A stretch of 64,000 nucleotides of DNA. It comes from UBA6912 sp041611095. Lineage in GTDB: Bacteria; Actinomycetota; Acidimicrobiia; Spongiisociales; UBA5794. Each line of letters begins with the position of its first letter. The first letter of the stretch is position 1. Position numbers and translations under genes: made by a program. The stretch lies in assembly GCA_041611095.1 (NCBI GenBank), contig JBFINP010000002.1, forward strand, positions 62,001-126,000. Direction: 5' to 3'. Positions 51,779 through 60,537 of the stretch are shown here, piece after piece. The notes under the pieces were generated by a model, which was given only the letters and a program-made list of their open reading frames with translations, did no database searches and had not been told where the DNA came from.

Positions 51779-53122
51779 ATGGACCTCTCGGCGATCTTCA
51801 AGGCATACGACGTGCGGGGCCTGGCGCCGCCCCAGCTCGACGAGTCGATCAGCGAACGGATCGGTGCGGCGTTCGCTCGGTTCGCCGGCGCAACCGGTGT
51901 GGCCGTCGGCTGGGACTGCCGCTTGTCGTCTCCAAGCCTGGTGACGGGGCTGATCGCAGGTATCACTCACCAGGGCGTGGAAGTGGTCCGGCTCGGGCAC
52001 GTGACGACGGACATGATGTACTTCGCCTCCGGTGCAATGTCCCTGCCCGGTGTCATGGTGACGGCGTCGCACAATCCCCCCGAGTACAACGGGTTGAAGT
52101 TCTGCCTGGCGGGCGCCGCTCCGGTGGGCGAGGACAGTGGGCTCGTGCAGATCCGCGAGGATGCCGAACGGGGCCTCCCTCCCGTCACGCCCTCGGGTGA
52201 AGTCACGGATCGTGACGTCGCCGCCGACTACGTCAGTCACGTGCTGGGGATCGTCGAAGCCGAGAGCATCGCCCCCCTTCGCGTCGCCGTCGACGGAGGC
52301 AACGGAATGGCGGGCGTTGCCGTGCCGGCCGTGTTCGACGGCATCGCCGCCGAGCTCGAGGCGATCTACCTCGATCCGGATGGGACGTTCCCCAACCACC
52401 CCGCAGATCCTCTTCGCCCGGAGAACCTGGTGGACCTGCTCGAGCTCGTCGAACGCCAGGAGGCCGACCTCGGCGTAGCGTTCGACGGCGATGCTGATCG
52501 GGCCTTCTTCGTGGACGAGCGGGGCGACGCCCTCCCCGGCAGCACGACGACTGCGATCGTGGCCGAGTGGTTTCTCGGCCGGGAGCCGGGCGCTGCCGTC
52601 GTCCACAACCTGATCTGCAGCCGTGCGGTGCCGGAGACCGTGCGGCGCGCAGGTGGTACCCCGATAAGGACGCGCGTCGGTCACTCGTTCATCAAACAGG
52701 TCATGGCGGAGACGGGGGCCATCTTCGGCGGCGAGCACTCCGGCCACTACTACTTCCGCGATCACTTCCGTGCGGATTCGGGCATCCTGGCGATGCTCGT
52801 CCTGATGAGGGTGATGTCCGAGCGAGGAGAGCCGCTGTCCGTGCTGAGACGCCGCTACGAGCCGTACGCCCAGTCCGGCGAGATCAACTTGGAGGTCGCG
52901 GACCAGGCGGCCGCCCTCGCTCGTGTCGAAGCAGCCTTCGCCGGCGCGGATGCCGATCACCTCGACGGTCTCACCGTCGATCTCGGCGAGGGGGTGTGGT
53001 TCAACCTGCGGCCGTCGAACACCGAGCCGCTGCTGCGGCTCAACGCGGAAGCTCCGGACAAAGCCGGCGTGAACGAGGTCGTCGATCGTGTCCGGGCCCT
53101 CGTGGAGGGTGCTGGATCGTGA
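51779..53122 (+). CDS. manB: Phosphomannomutase/phosphoglucomutase
   Basis: Interconverts hexose 6-phosphate and 1-phosphate, supplying mannose 1-phosphate for GDP-mannose. The 447-residue protein has all four active-site loops: the phosphoserine in TASHNPPEYNG (about residues 94-104), the metal site FDGDADRAFF (about 238-247), the sugar loop GGEHSGHYYF (about 321-330) and the phosphate loop RPSNTEPLLRL (about 411-421). The N-terminal YDVRG motif is present. It overlaps the Trm112-like gene as GTGA. Position beside DPM1-like transferase and PMI-like cupin supports a mannose role. Confidence 0.95.
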   Translation: MDLSAIFKAYDVRGLAPPQLDESISERIGAAFARFAGATGVAVGWDCRLSSPSLVTGLIAGITHQGVEVVRLGHVTTDMMYFASGAMSLPGVMVTASHNPPEYNGLKFCLAGAAPVGEDSGLVQIREDAERGLPPVTPSGEVTDRDVAADYVSHVLGIVEAESIAPLRVAVDGGNGMAGVAVPAVFDGIAAELEAIYLDPDGTFPNHPADPLRPENLVDLLELVERQEADLGVAFDGDADRAFFVDERGDALPGSTTTAIVAEWFLGREPGAAVVHNLICSRAVPETVRRAGGTPIRTRVGHSFIKQVMAETGAIFGGEHSGHYYFRDHFRADSGILAMLVLMRVMSERGEPLSVLRRRYEPYAQSGEINLEVADQAAALARVEAAFAGADADHLDGLTVDLGEGVWFNLRPSNTEPLLRLNAEAPDKAGVNEVVDRVRALVEGAGS

Positions 53123-53346
53123 CCGGGTCGGGAGTGCCCGAGCGCCTTCTGGCGATCATGCAGTGCCCCGCGTGCGGAGGATCGTTGCATGATGTCGCCG
53201 ACCCACCGTCACTCGTCTGCACGGAGTGCGGCTTGCGCTATCCGGTGCGCGAGGGGATCCCTGTGATGCTGGAGGAGGAGGCGACCCCGAGCGGGGAAGG
53301 CGATCCCGGAGCGGGTCAGGGCGCCGAGGTGCCTTCGCGTCCGTAG
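53119..53346 (+). CDS. Trm112-family zinc protein
   Basis: A 75-residue protein with a Trm112/UPF0434 zinc ribbon: LLAIMQCPACGGSL (CPxC near residue 16) and LVCTECGLRYPVREGIPVML (CxxC near residue 38). Bacterial members occur beside phosphomannomutase genes in actinobacteria; the role is not established but may be a methyltransferase partner or zinc-binding stabiliser. The GTG start overlaps the manB stop by 4 nt. The last 31 nt overlap the end of the convergent cupin gene. The 20-residue acidic/Gly-rich tail lies in that overlap and is probably dispensable. Confidence 0.85.
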   Translation: MTGSGVPERLLAIMQCPACGGSLHDVADPPSLVCTECGLRYPVREGIPVMLEEEATPSGEGDPGAGQGAEVPSRP

Positions 53347-53672
53347 TCGTCCTCGAGCCGAACGACATCGTCGAGATGGGGCGTCGACACCTCGATCAGC
53401 TCCGTGTCGCCGACGGCCTCGAAACGGTGGATCCGACCGGCCGGGATCTCGGCGGCCTGGCCGGGCCCGAGCGCATGGACCTCGATCTCGCCTGCGTCGT
53501 TCTCGAGATGAAGGTGGAGCTTGCCGCTCAACACGAAGACCGACTCCTGCTTCCGCTCGTGGTACTGCAACGAGAGTCGCTTCCGGTCCTTGATGGCGAT
53601 GAGCTTGCCTGCATAGGCGTCGTTCGCGGTCCAGATGAGCTCGTGGCCCCATGGCTTGTCGACTCGCTCCAC
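53316..53672 (-). CDS. Cupin, type II mannose-6-phosphate isomerase-like
   Basis: A 118-residue single-domain cupin that matches the isomerase part of type II phosphomannose isomerases and PMI/GMP proteins: VDKPWGHELIW (N-terminus), LSLQYHERKQESVFVLSG (metal-binding His/Glu, about residues 43-60) and EIPAGRIHRFEA (second His, about 88-99). It may interconvert fructose 6-phosphate and mannose 6-phosphate, next to manB. The start is a GTG at 53672, with GGGAGG a few bases before; no ATG fits. It overlaps the Trm112 gene end to end by 31 nt, an unusual convergent overlap. Confidence 0.85.
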   Translation of the reverse strand: MERVDKPWGHELIWTANDAYAGKLIAIKDRKRLSLQYHERKQESVFVLSGKLHLHLENDAGEIEVHALGPGQAAEIPAGRIHRFEAVGDTELIEVSTPHLDDVVRLEDDYGREGTSAP

Positions 53673-53879
53673 GAAACCTCCCGTGCCGGTTGCCGTTCCG
53701 ATGCCGGGAGACCACACCGATCGTGGTGCGTCCCGGCCGTCGTGACGATACAGCACGCACCAGGCGATTCCGTTCGAACGGGTTGTCCGCCGGATGTGTT
53801 CGCCTGCGCAGGCCCCTACCATCCCTCCCTCCGCACAGACCGCATGCCGGGCTCGAACGAGCGCAAGAGAGGATTGACC

Positions 53880-55127
53880 GTGGACTTTGACATCGCAGAC
53901 GAGCAGCTCGCCGATCTGGGTCACCGTCGCATCGAGTGGGCGGCGCGGCGTATGCCGGTTCTCGCCGCCATCCGGGAGCGGTTCGAGAAGGAGCAGCCGC
54001 TGCGTGGGATCCGCGTCGGCGCCTGCATGCATGTCACCAGCGAGACGGCCAATCTGATGCTCGCCCTGCGTGCAGGTGGAGCCGAGGTCGCGCTGTGTGC
54101 GTCCAACCCACTGTCCACGCAGGACGACGTGGCCGCTGCCCTCGTAGATGATGGTGTACCCGTCTTTGCCGTCCGCGGTGAGGATGCGGCAACGTTCTAC
54201 CGTCACATCCACAACGTGCTCGACACCAATCCGGACATCGTCTTCGACGACGGGGCCGACACGACGACCGTCCTGCACAAGGAGCGCTCGGAGCAGGAGA
54301 TCATGGGCGGCCTCGAGGAGACGACGACCGGTGTGATCAGGCTGAGGGCGATGGCGGAGGACGGCGTGCTGCGTTACCCGGTCATTGCGGTCAACGATTC
54401 CGACACCAAGCACCTCTTCGACAATCGCCACGGGACGGGACAGTCCTCCCTGGACGGGATCCTCCGCGCCTCGAACATCTTGTTCGCAGGGCGTACGGTC
54501 GTTGTCGCCGGCTTCGGCGACTGTGGCTCAGGCATCGCCGAGCGCGCAGCAGGCTTGGGTGCGAACATCGTGGTGGTCGAGGTCGATCCGATTCGCGCGG
54601 TCTCCGCGGCGATGAGCGGGTACCGGGTGCTGACGGCGGCCGATGCGGCGCGGGTCGGTGACGTGTTCATCACGGCCACCGGGAACATCCACGTTTTCCG
54701 ACACGAGCACTTCGTCGACATGAAGGACGGGGCGCTGCTCGCAAACGCGGGCCATTTCGACGTGGAGATCGACCTTCCCGCACTCGACAGGATGTCCTCC
54801 AGCAAGCGCGAGCTCCGCGACAACCTCCACGAGTACACCCTGCCCGACGGCCGACGCCTCCTGGTGGTCGCGGAGGGTCGTCTGGTGAACCTGGGGGCTG
54901 CCGAGGGTCACCCTGCCGATGTCATGGACATGTCCTTCGCCGACCAGGCGCTCGCCGCGGAGTGGTTGGTGCAGAACCGTGAGACGCTGGAACCCGACGT
55001 CTACGTCCTTCCCAAGGAGCTGGATCACGAAGTCGCCCGTCTCAAGCTCGAGGCCATGGGCGGTGGGCTCGAGCTGTTGACCGCCGAGCAGACTCGCTAC
55101 CTCGCCAGTTGGCAGCACGGCACCTGA
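53880..55127 (+). CDS. ahcY: Adenosylhomocysteinase
   Basis: Hydrolyses S-adenosylhomocysteine to adenosine and homocysteine with bound NAD. The 415-residue protein has SxxRRIEWAxRxMPVL at the N-terminus, HVTSETANLMLALRAGGAEV (about residues 45-64) and CASNPLSTQDD in the substrate domain. The NAD site is VVAGFGDCGSGIA (about 205-217). FITATGNIHVF and NAGHFDVEID carry other conserved contacts. It ends DxxYLASW rather than the Lys/Tyr C-terminus common in AHCY, so the tail is slightly altered. The GTG at 53880 has AGAGG 7 nt before it; an ATG at 53844 is the alternative. No SAH riboswitch was recognised upstream. Confidence 0.93.
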   Translation: MDFDIADEQLADLGHRRIEWAARRMPVLAAIRERFEKEQPLRGIRVGACMHVTSETANLMLALRAGGAEVALCASNPLSTQDDVAAALVDDGVPVFAVRGEDAATFYRHIHNVLDTNPDIVFDDGADTTTVLHKERSEQEIMGGLEETTTGVIRLRAMAEDGVLRYPVIAVNDSDTKHLFDNRHGTGQSSLDGILRASNILFAGRTVVVAGFGDCGSGIAERAAGLGANIVVVEVDPIRAVSAAMSGYRVLTAADAARVGDVFITATGNIHVFRHEHFVDMKDGALLANAGHFDVEIDLPALDRMSSSKRELRDNLHEYTLPDGRRLLVVAEGRLVNLGAAEGHPADVMDMSFADQALAAEWLVQNRETLEPDVYVLPKELDHEVARLKLEAMGGGLELLTAEQTRYLASWQHGT

Positions 55128-55191
55128 CCAGGCACGGTGCCGGTGGCGACCCGCTCGAGGATCTGTCACACCGAGGCCGGACAATCGAGCC

Positions 55192-55797
55192 ATGGTTGCA
55201 TGTGCGTCCTGCGGCTCGTGGACGGGGGTGTTGTTGTGTGCGCCGTGTGGCGACGGCCTACAGACCGGGGGGCCGCTGGTGACGAGCGGCGGTGTCATGA
55301 CGTGGGCTGCGCTGCGGCACGCCGGCCCGGCCAGGTCGCTCGTCCACCGGTTGAAGTATGACGGCATCGTCACTGCAGGTGATGTGCTCGGCGCCGCCAT
55401 GGCGTTCTACGTCCCGGCCTCGGCCTCTGCGCTGGTGCCGGTACCCCGGGCGACGCTGCGGCGCTGGAGCCACGGCGTCGACCCGGCGCGGGTCCTGGCG
55501 CACGCCATGGCTCGGACGACGGGTCTTCCGGTCGTCGCCGCGCTGCGGCCCGCGGCATGGTGGCCGCGCCACGCCGGCCGCCGTGCGGACTCTCGGTCGG
55601 CAGCGGTGTTCCGGGCCGCCGGGACGCCAGATCCGGGATGGGTACTCGTGGACGACGTCGTGACCACCGGAACGACCATCGATGCGGCATCCGCTGCGCT
55701 CGGATCCGTGGTGCGGATGGCGGTCGCCGCCACCTCGCCGAGTAGAGTGTCCCCGTGGGGTCGTGGCACCGATCTCGAGGGAACAGCGCAGGCCTGA
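55192..55797 (+). CDS. ComF-family phosphoribosyltransferase-like protein
   Basis: A 201-residue protein with an N-terminal zinc motif (CASC near residue 4 and CAPC near 17) and a phosphoribosyltransferase domain with the PRPP loop VLVDDVVTTGTTIDAA (about residues 149-164). In competent bacteria ComF is needed for DNA uptake, and here it lies just before the hibernation factor and secA, a common actinobacterial order. The central LVHRLKYDG and VPVPRATLRRW are family marks. Whether the cell takes up DNA cannot be told. A weak -10-like GACAAT ends 6 nt before the ATG. Confidence 0.85.
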   Translation: MVACASCGSWTGVLLCAPCGDGLQTGGPLVTSGGVMTWAALRHAGPARSLVHRLKYDGIVTAGDVLGAAMAFYVPASASALVPVPRATLRRWSHGVDPARVLAHAMARTTGLPVVAALRPAAWWPRHAGRRADSRSAAVFRAAGTPDPGWVLVDDVVTTGTTIDAASAALGSVVRMAVAATSPSRVSPWGRGTDLEGTAQA

Positions 55798-55930
55798 GCA
55801 GCCCCCGGTGGTACTCCGGAGCGGTATGCGGTGCGAACGAGCCTCACGGTGGGGCCGAGAATCCGGGTAGACATGCAGGTGCGGAGCGGCGCGCCTCCCG
55901 GTGTAACGCCGTTTGAGGAAAGGAGCCTCG

Positions 55931-56479
55931 GTGGACGTTCGGGTGCACGGAAAGAACATGCAGGTCGATGACGTGACGCAGGATCTCGCAGACGAGAAAG
56001 TGCGCCACGCGGCGCGCATCCTCGATGACGGGGGTACGGCAGATGTCGAGTTCACCGAGCGCACCAACCCGCGCCAGTCGGGTGACCGCTACCGGGTTGA
56101 GATAACGAGCCACACGAAGGGCCATACGGTTCGCGTCGAGGCGTCGTCGGCGGACGACCGCGCCGCCCTCGACATGGCCGTGGACAAGTTCGAGCGTCAA
56201 CTGCGTCGCCTCAAGGAGCGCCTCGTCCAGCGGTCTCGCCCGTCGTCACGGCCCACCCCTCCCGTCGCCGACCAGGAGCCCGTCGACGATCTGGCCGATG
56301 CCACCACCGTGGTCCGGCGCAAGACGTTCGTCCTTCGCCCGATGAGCGTCGACGAGGCCGCGCTGCAGATGGACCTCATCGGGCACTCGTTCTTCTTCTT
56401 CCTCGACGCCGACACCGGCAAGCACTGTGTGATCTACCACCGTGACGACGGTTCCCTCGGCCTGATCGAACCCGCCTGA
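55931..56479 (+). CDS. hpf: Long-form ribosome hibernation promoting factor
   Basis: Binds the 30S subunit and joins ribosomes into inactive 100S dimers in stationary phase. At 182 residues it is the long form: an N-terminal S30AE domain (VDVRVHGKNMQVDDVTQDL through KFERQLRRLKERL, residues 1-100), a linker, and a C-terminal dimerisation domain (VVRRKTFVLRPMSVDEAALQMDLIGHSFFFF, described by its key residues Arg-Lys-Phe, Met-Ser-x-Asp-Glu-Ala, and Gly-His-x-Phe-Phe). The GTG has AAAGGAG 6 nt before it. Transcription probably has its own promoter in the 133-nt gap after ComF. SecA follows 57 nt on. Confidence 0.95.
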   Translation: MDVRVHGKNMQVDDVTQDLADEKVRHAARILDDGGTADVEFTERTNPRQSGDRYRVEITSHTKGHTVRVEASSADDRAALDMAVDKFERQLRRLKERLVQRSRPSSRPTPPVADQEPVDDLADATTVVRRKTFVLRPMSVDEAALQMDLIGHSFFFFLDADTGKHCVIYHRDDGSLGLIEPA

Positions 56480-56521
56480 GGCGGCGATGTCGACGGGGGT
56501 CCCCAAACGCAGGGGCATCCC

Positions 56522-56527
56522 TATCAT
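56522..56527 (+). promoter_or_regulatory. -10 box for secA
   Basis: TATCAT ends 9 nt before the ATG at 56537. There is no Shine-Dalgarno sequence between, so secA seems to be made from a leaderless message. Confidence 0.5.
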
Positions 56528-56536
56528 GGCTTCCGT

Positions 56537-59191
56537 ATGTCAGTCTTCAGCAAGGTCCTCAGAATCGGTGAGGGCAAGCGGCTGAGGGAGCTCAATCGGC
56601 TCGTCGAATGTGTCAACGACCTCGAACCCACCATCGAGACACTCAGCGACGCCGAGTTGGCCGCCAAGACCGATGAGTTCCGGAAGCGACTTGCCGACGG
56701 TGAGACGCTCGACGACCTCGAGTGCGAGGCCTTCGCGGTCGTGCGCGAAACGGCCAAGCGGGTGCTCGGGCAACGTCACTTCGACGTCCAGGTGATCGGC
56801 GCTGGCGCACTTCATCGCGGGATGATCGCCGAGATGAAGACCGGCGAGGGAAAGACGCTCGTCTCCACCATGCCCACCTACCTCAACGCTCTCGGCGGCG
56901 GTGGCGTACACGTGGTGACCGTCAACGACTACCTGGCGGGCCGCGATGCCGAGTGGATGGGTGCGATCCATCGCTTCCTCGGTCTCGAGGTCGGCCTCAT
57001 CCAAGGCGAGATGGACCCGGCGACGCGGCGGCCGCAATACGGCGCCGACATCACCTACGGCACGAACAACGAGTTCGGTTTCGACTACCTGCGCGACAAC
57101 ATGGCGATGCGGCCGGTGGATCGCGTCCAGCGTGGCCACGCCTACGCCATCGTGGACGAGGTCGACTCGATCCTCGTCGACGAGGCCCGCACGCCGCTGA
57201 TCATCTCCGGGAGGGTGGGGGAGACCGCCAAGTACTACCGCGACTTCGCACGCATCGCCCAGCGGCTGCGCCGCGACGACCACTACGAGGTCGACGAGAA
57301 GAAGCGCCAGGTGATCACGACCGAGGACGGCGTCGCCCGAGTGGAGGAGATCCTCGGCGTCGAGAACATGTACGACTACGCCAACGTCGACCTCATCCAC
57401 CACCTCGACATCGCCTTGAAGGCCAAGGAGCTCTACACGCGAGACGTCGACTATCTCATCCGCAACGGCGAGGTCAAGATCGTCGACGAGTTCACGGGCC
57501 GCGTACTCGAAGGCCGGCGTTACTCAGAGGGCCTGCACCAAGCGATCGAGGCGAAAGAGGGCGTCAAGATCAAGGAAGAGAACCAGACGCTCGCCACGAT
57601 CACCCTCCAGAACTACTTCCGCATGTACGAGAAGCTGGCGGGCATGACCGGCACCGCCATCACGGAGGCCAGCGAGTTCAAGGAGATCTACAACCTCGAC
57701 GTCGTGGAGATCCCGACCAACCGGCCGATCGCACGGGCCGATCAACCGGACCTCGTCTACATCGACGAAGATGCGAAGTTCAACGCGCTCGTCGAGGACA
57801 TCGTCGAGCGGAACGCCGCCGGACAGCCGATCCTGGTCGGTACCGTCTCCATCGAGAAGTCGGAGCGCCTGTCGGGCTATCTGAAACGCCAGGGCATCAA
57901 GCACGAGGTCCTCAACGCAAAGCAGCACGCCCGGGAGGCACACATCGTGGCCCAGGCAGGCAAGTTCGGCGCAGTCACGGTGGCGACGAACATGGCGGGC
58001 CGCGGCGTCGACATCCAGCTCGGCGGGAACCCCGAGGAGCTGGCAAAGGGCGAATTGCGCCGGATGGAGATCGAGCCGGGCGCCGACGAATACGAGGATG
58101 CGTTCCGCGAGGCCCTCCATCGCTTCAAGGCCGAGACGGAGATCGAGCGAGAGAAGGTCCTCGAAGGCGGCGGGCTGTACGTCCTCGGGACCGAGCGTCA
58201 CGACTCACGCCGCATCGACAACCAGCTGCGGGGCCGCTCCGGCCGGCAGGGTGACCCGGGTGAATCGCGCTTCTACCTGTCGCTCGAGGACGACCTGATG
58301 CGCCGCTTCGCGAACGAGCGAGTCGCCGCCATCATGAACAGGCTCAAGATCCCGCCCGACGTCCCCATCGAGCACAACATGGTGTCGAAGGCGATCGAGC
58401 GGGCGCAGAGCCAGGTAGAGGGCCAGAACTTCGAGATCCGCAAGAACGTCCTCAAGTACGACGAGGTGATGAACACCCAGCGCGAGATCATCTATCGCTG
58501 GCGCAACCGGGTCCTCGACGGTGAGGACACGGCCGGACTGCTCGACACCTGGCGCACCGAGGTGATCGCGGGGGAGGTCGAGCTCATGACCTCCGGCCGT
58601 GATCCGGTCGACTGGGACTGGGACGACCTCTTGGCCCGGCTCACCCAGATCTATCCGACGAAGTTGTCCCGGTCGTCCTTCGATCACCCGGACGATCTCA
58701 CCGAGGATGAGGTGGTCGAGGCGTTCCTCGACGAGTCGAGAGAGGCGTACGAAGAGCGAGAGGCCGAGCTCGGGGAGCAGGTGATCAGGCAACTGGAGCG
58801 CCAGGTCGTGCTGTCGATCATCGACAACAAGTGGCGCGAGCACCTCGCCTTGATGGACTACCTTCGTGCCGGGATCGGTTTGCGGGCCATGGGGCAGCGG
58901 GATCCGTTGACGGAGTACCAGCGCGACGGGTTCGAGATGTTCTCCGAGCTCGTGGACTCCACCAAGGCCGACTCGCTGCGCTACCTCTACCACGTCGAGG
59001 TGGTGCGCAAGGAGGAGGCGCCACGCCCGCAGGCGGTGCAGACCAACGCTCCCGGCGCCACGTCGCGTGGTAAGCCGGTACGCGTGAAGGACAAGATCGG
59101 CCGGAACTCGCCGTGCCCGTGCGGGTCCGGCAAGAAGTACAAGCAGTGCCACGGTCGCCCTGGGGCCGAACCGCTCGATGCGACAGGCTGA
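56537..59191 (+). CDS. secA: Preprotein translocase ATPase SecA
   Basis: Motor that drives secreted proteins through SecYEG. At 884 residues it is a standard SecA1. Walker A is EMKTGEGKTLVST (about residues 99-111), Walker B is AIVDEVDSILVDEA (about 206-219), and the preprotein-binding domain follows. NMAGRGVDIQLGGN (about 487-500) and GRSGRQGDPGESRFYLS are helicase motifs V and VI. The last 20 residues hold the zinc-binding SEC-C motif PCPCGSGKKYKQCHG. The message is apparently leaderless. No partner or signal duplications. It is followed by RF2 after an 81-nt gap. Confidence 0.97.
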   Translation: MSVFSKVLRIGEGKRLRELNRLVECVNDLEPTIETLSDAELAAKTDEFRKRLADGETLDDLECEAFAVVRETAKRVLGQRHFDVQVIGAGALHRGMIAEMKTGEGKTLVSTMPTYLNALGGGGVHVVTVNDYLAGRDAEWMGAIHRFLGLEVGLIQGEMDPATRRPQYGADITYGTNNEFGFDYLRDNMAMRPVDRVQRGHAYAIVDEVDSILVDEARTPLIISGRVGETAKYYRDFARIAQRLRRDDHYEVDEKKRQVITTEDGVARVEEILGVENMYDYANVDLIHHLDIALKAKELYTRDVDYLIRNGEVKIVDEFTGRVLEGRRYSEGLHQAIEAKEGVKIKEENQTLATITLQNYFRMYEKLAGMTGTAITEASEFKEIYNLDVVEIPTNRPIARADQPDLVYIDEDAKFNALVEDIVERNAAGQPILVGTVSIEKSERLSGYLKRQGIKHEVLNAKQHAREAHIVAQAGKFGAVTVATNMAGRGVDIQLGGNPEELAKGELRRMEIEPGADEYEDAFREALHRFKAETEIEREKVLEGGGLYVLGTERHDSRRIDNQLRGRSGRQGDPGESRFYLSLEDDLMRRFANERVAAIMNRLKIPPDVPIEHNMVSKAIERAQSQVEGQNFEIRKNVLKYDEVMNTQREIIYRWRNRVLDGEDTAGLLDTWRTEVIAGEVELMTSGRDPVDWDWDDLLARLTQIYPTKLSRSSFDHPDDLTEDEVVEAFLDESREAYEEREAELGEQVIRQLERQVVLSIIDNKWREHLALMDYLRAGIGLRAMGQRDPLTEYQRDGFEMFSELVDSTKADSLRYLYHVEVVRKEEAPRPQAVQTNAPGATSRGKPVRVKDKIGRNSPCPCGSGKKYKQCHGRPGAEPLDATG

Positions 59192-59272
59192 ACCGGCCGT
59201 CGATCTCGCCGACGCAGCGGAACGCCACGAACCCACGGGTACCATCACGCCACCCCACCACTGGAAAACCCG

Positions 59273-60389
59273 ATGACGACCGACTTCGATCCCCGCGCCA
59301 AGCTCAAGGAGCTGCAATCCCGGCTCGACGACGCCAGGAGGTTCCTTTGACTTCGAAGGCAAGACCGCCGAGCTGGAGGAGCTGAAGCAGGCCGCGGCCG
59401 CACCTGACCTCTGGGACGACCAGGATCGCGCGCTCGAGGTGACTCGGAAGCTCGCCCGCCACGAGGCGACGATCGGGAGGATCGTCGACCTCGAGGCTCG
59501 CATCGAGGACGGCGAGGTGCTCCTCGACCTCGCCGCCGAGGAAGACGATGCCGCCGTCGCGGCCGAGGTCGTGGCCGAGATCCAAGCCGTCGAGCGGGAT
59601 CTCGCCGGGTTGGAGCGCGAGACGCTCTTCTTCGGTGAGTACGACGACCGGCCGGCCATCGTGTCCATCCACGCGGGAGCCGGGGGGGTGGACGCCCACG
59701 ATTGGGCCGAGATGTTGCTGCGGATGTACGTGCGCTACCTGGAGCGCTCCTCCTTCGGCTTCGAGATCGACGAGGTGTCGCTGGGGGAGGAGGCGGGCAT
59801 CAAGTCGGCGACGCTCACCGTGAAGGGCGACTTCGCCTACGGGATGTTCGAGGCGGAGCGAGGCGTCCACCGGCTGGTACGCATCAGCCCGTTCGATTCC
59901 GCCGCTCGCCGCCACACCTCTTTCGCCGGGGTCGACGTCGTTCCCGAGGTCGAGGTGTCCGACGTCGAGATCAACGACGAGGATCTCCGCATCGACACGT
60001 ACCGCTCTCAGGGAGCAGGCGGCCAACACGTCAACACGTCCGATTCGGCGGTGCGCATCACCCACCTGCCGACGGGCATCGTGGTGGCGTGCCAGAACGA
60101 GCGATCTCAGCTTCAGAACAAGAACCGCGCGATGCAGATCCTTGCGTCCCGTCTTGCAGAGCACGCTCGGGCCGAACAGGCCAAGGAGATCGCTGCGATC
60201 AGGGGTGAGCAGACCGAGGCGGCGTGGGGCCGGCAGATCCGGTCATACGTCCTCCAGCCCTATCAGATGGTCAAGGATTTGCGAACCGATCTCGAAGTCG
60301 GCAACGTTCAGGGCGTCCTCGACGGCGACATCGAGCCGTTCATGGACGCCTATTTGCAGTGGCGCCGGGCCAACCACGAGGCAGAGTGA
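59273..60389 (+). CDS. prfB: Peptide chain release factor 2, expressed by programmed +1 frameshift
   Basis: Recognises UGA and UAA stop codons and releases the finished protein. Translation starts at ATG 59273 and runs 25 codons to an in-frame TGA (59348-59350). A +1 slip on CTT then continues in the downstream frame to 60389, giving about 371 residues, normal for RF2. The slip site is CTTTGAC with AGGAGG three nt upstream. The GGQ motif is in GAGGQHVNTSDSAVRITH (about residue 250), and the UGA-reading SPF tripeptide in RISPFDSAARRHTSF. The downstream half alone is an open frame from 59439, but no start there explains the conserved N-terminus. The gene is followed by ftsE. Confidence 0.95.
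59336..59351 (+). other. prfB recoding site: internal Shine-Dalgarno and CTT-TGA-C slip site
   Basis: AGGAGG (59336-59341), a three-nt spacer TTC, then CTT-TGA-C (59345-59351). This is the canonical autoregulatory arrangement: low RF2 lets the ribosome pause at TGA and slip +1 to make more RF2. Spacing is identical to the well-studied E. coli site. Confidence 0.95.
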
Positions 60390-60430
60390 GGCACGGTGGC
60401 ACTTGCCCCCTGGCACCGAGCCGAGAAGCT

Positions 60431-60458
60431 TTGTGTTGGACCCTGCCGGCGGTAGCAT
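60431..60458 (+). promoter_or_regulatory. Promoter for ftsE-ftsX operon
   Basis: TTGTGT (60431-60436) and TAGCAT (60453-60458) are 16 nt apart, a good sigma-70-type pair. The message would have a leader of about 70-75 nt, ending in the GAGGA ribosome site before the ATG at 60538. It is one of the few starts here with a normal leader. Confidence 0.55.
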
Positions 60459-60537
60459 CCGGCACGCGGAGTAGGGGCTCAGCCACAGGAACGGGGAACG
60501 GTGCGCGCTGCGCCGGTTTCCCCCCGAGCGAGGACCC

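Noticed and set aside
53673..53879. Possible S-adenosylhomocysteine riboswitch upstream of ahcY
   Set aside because: I looked for the conserved SAH-riboswitch core and could not build it; only a TACCAT (53818-53823) and a short leader are visible.
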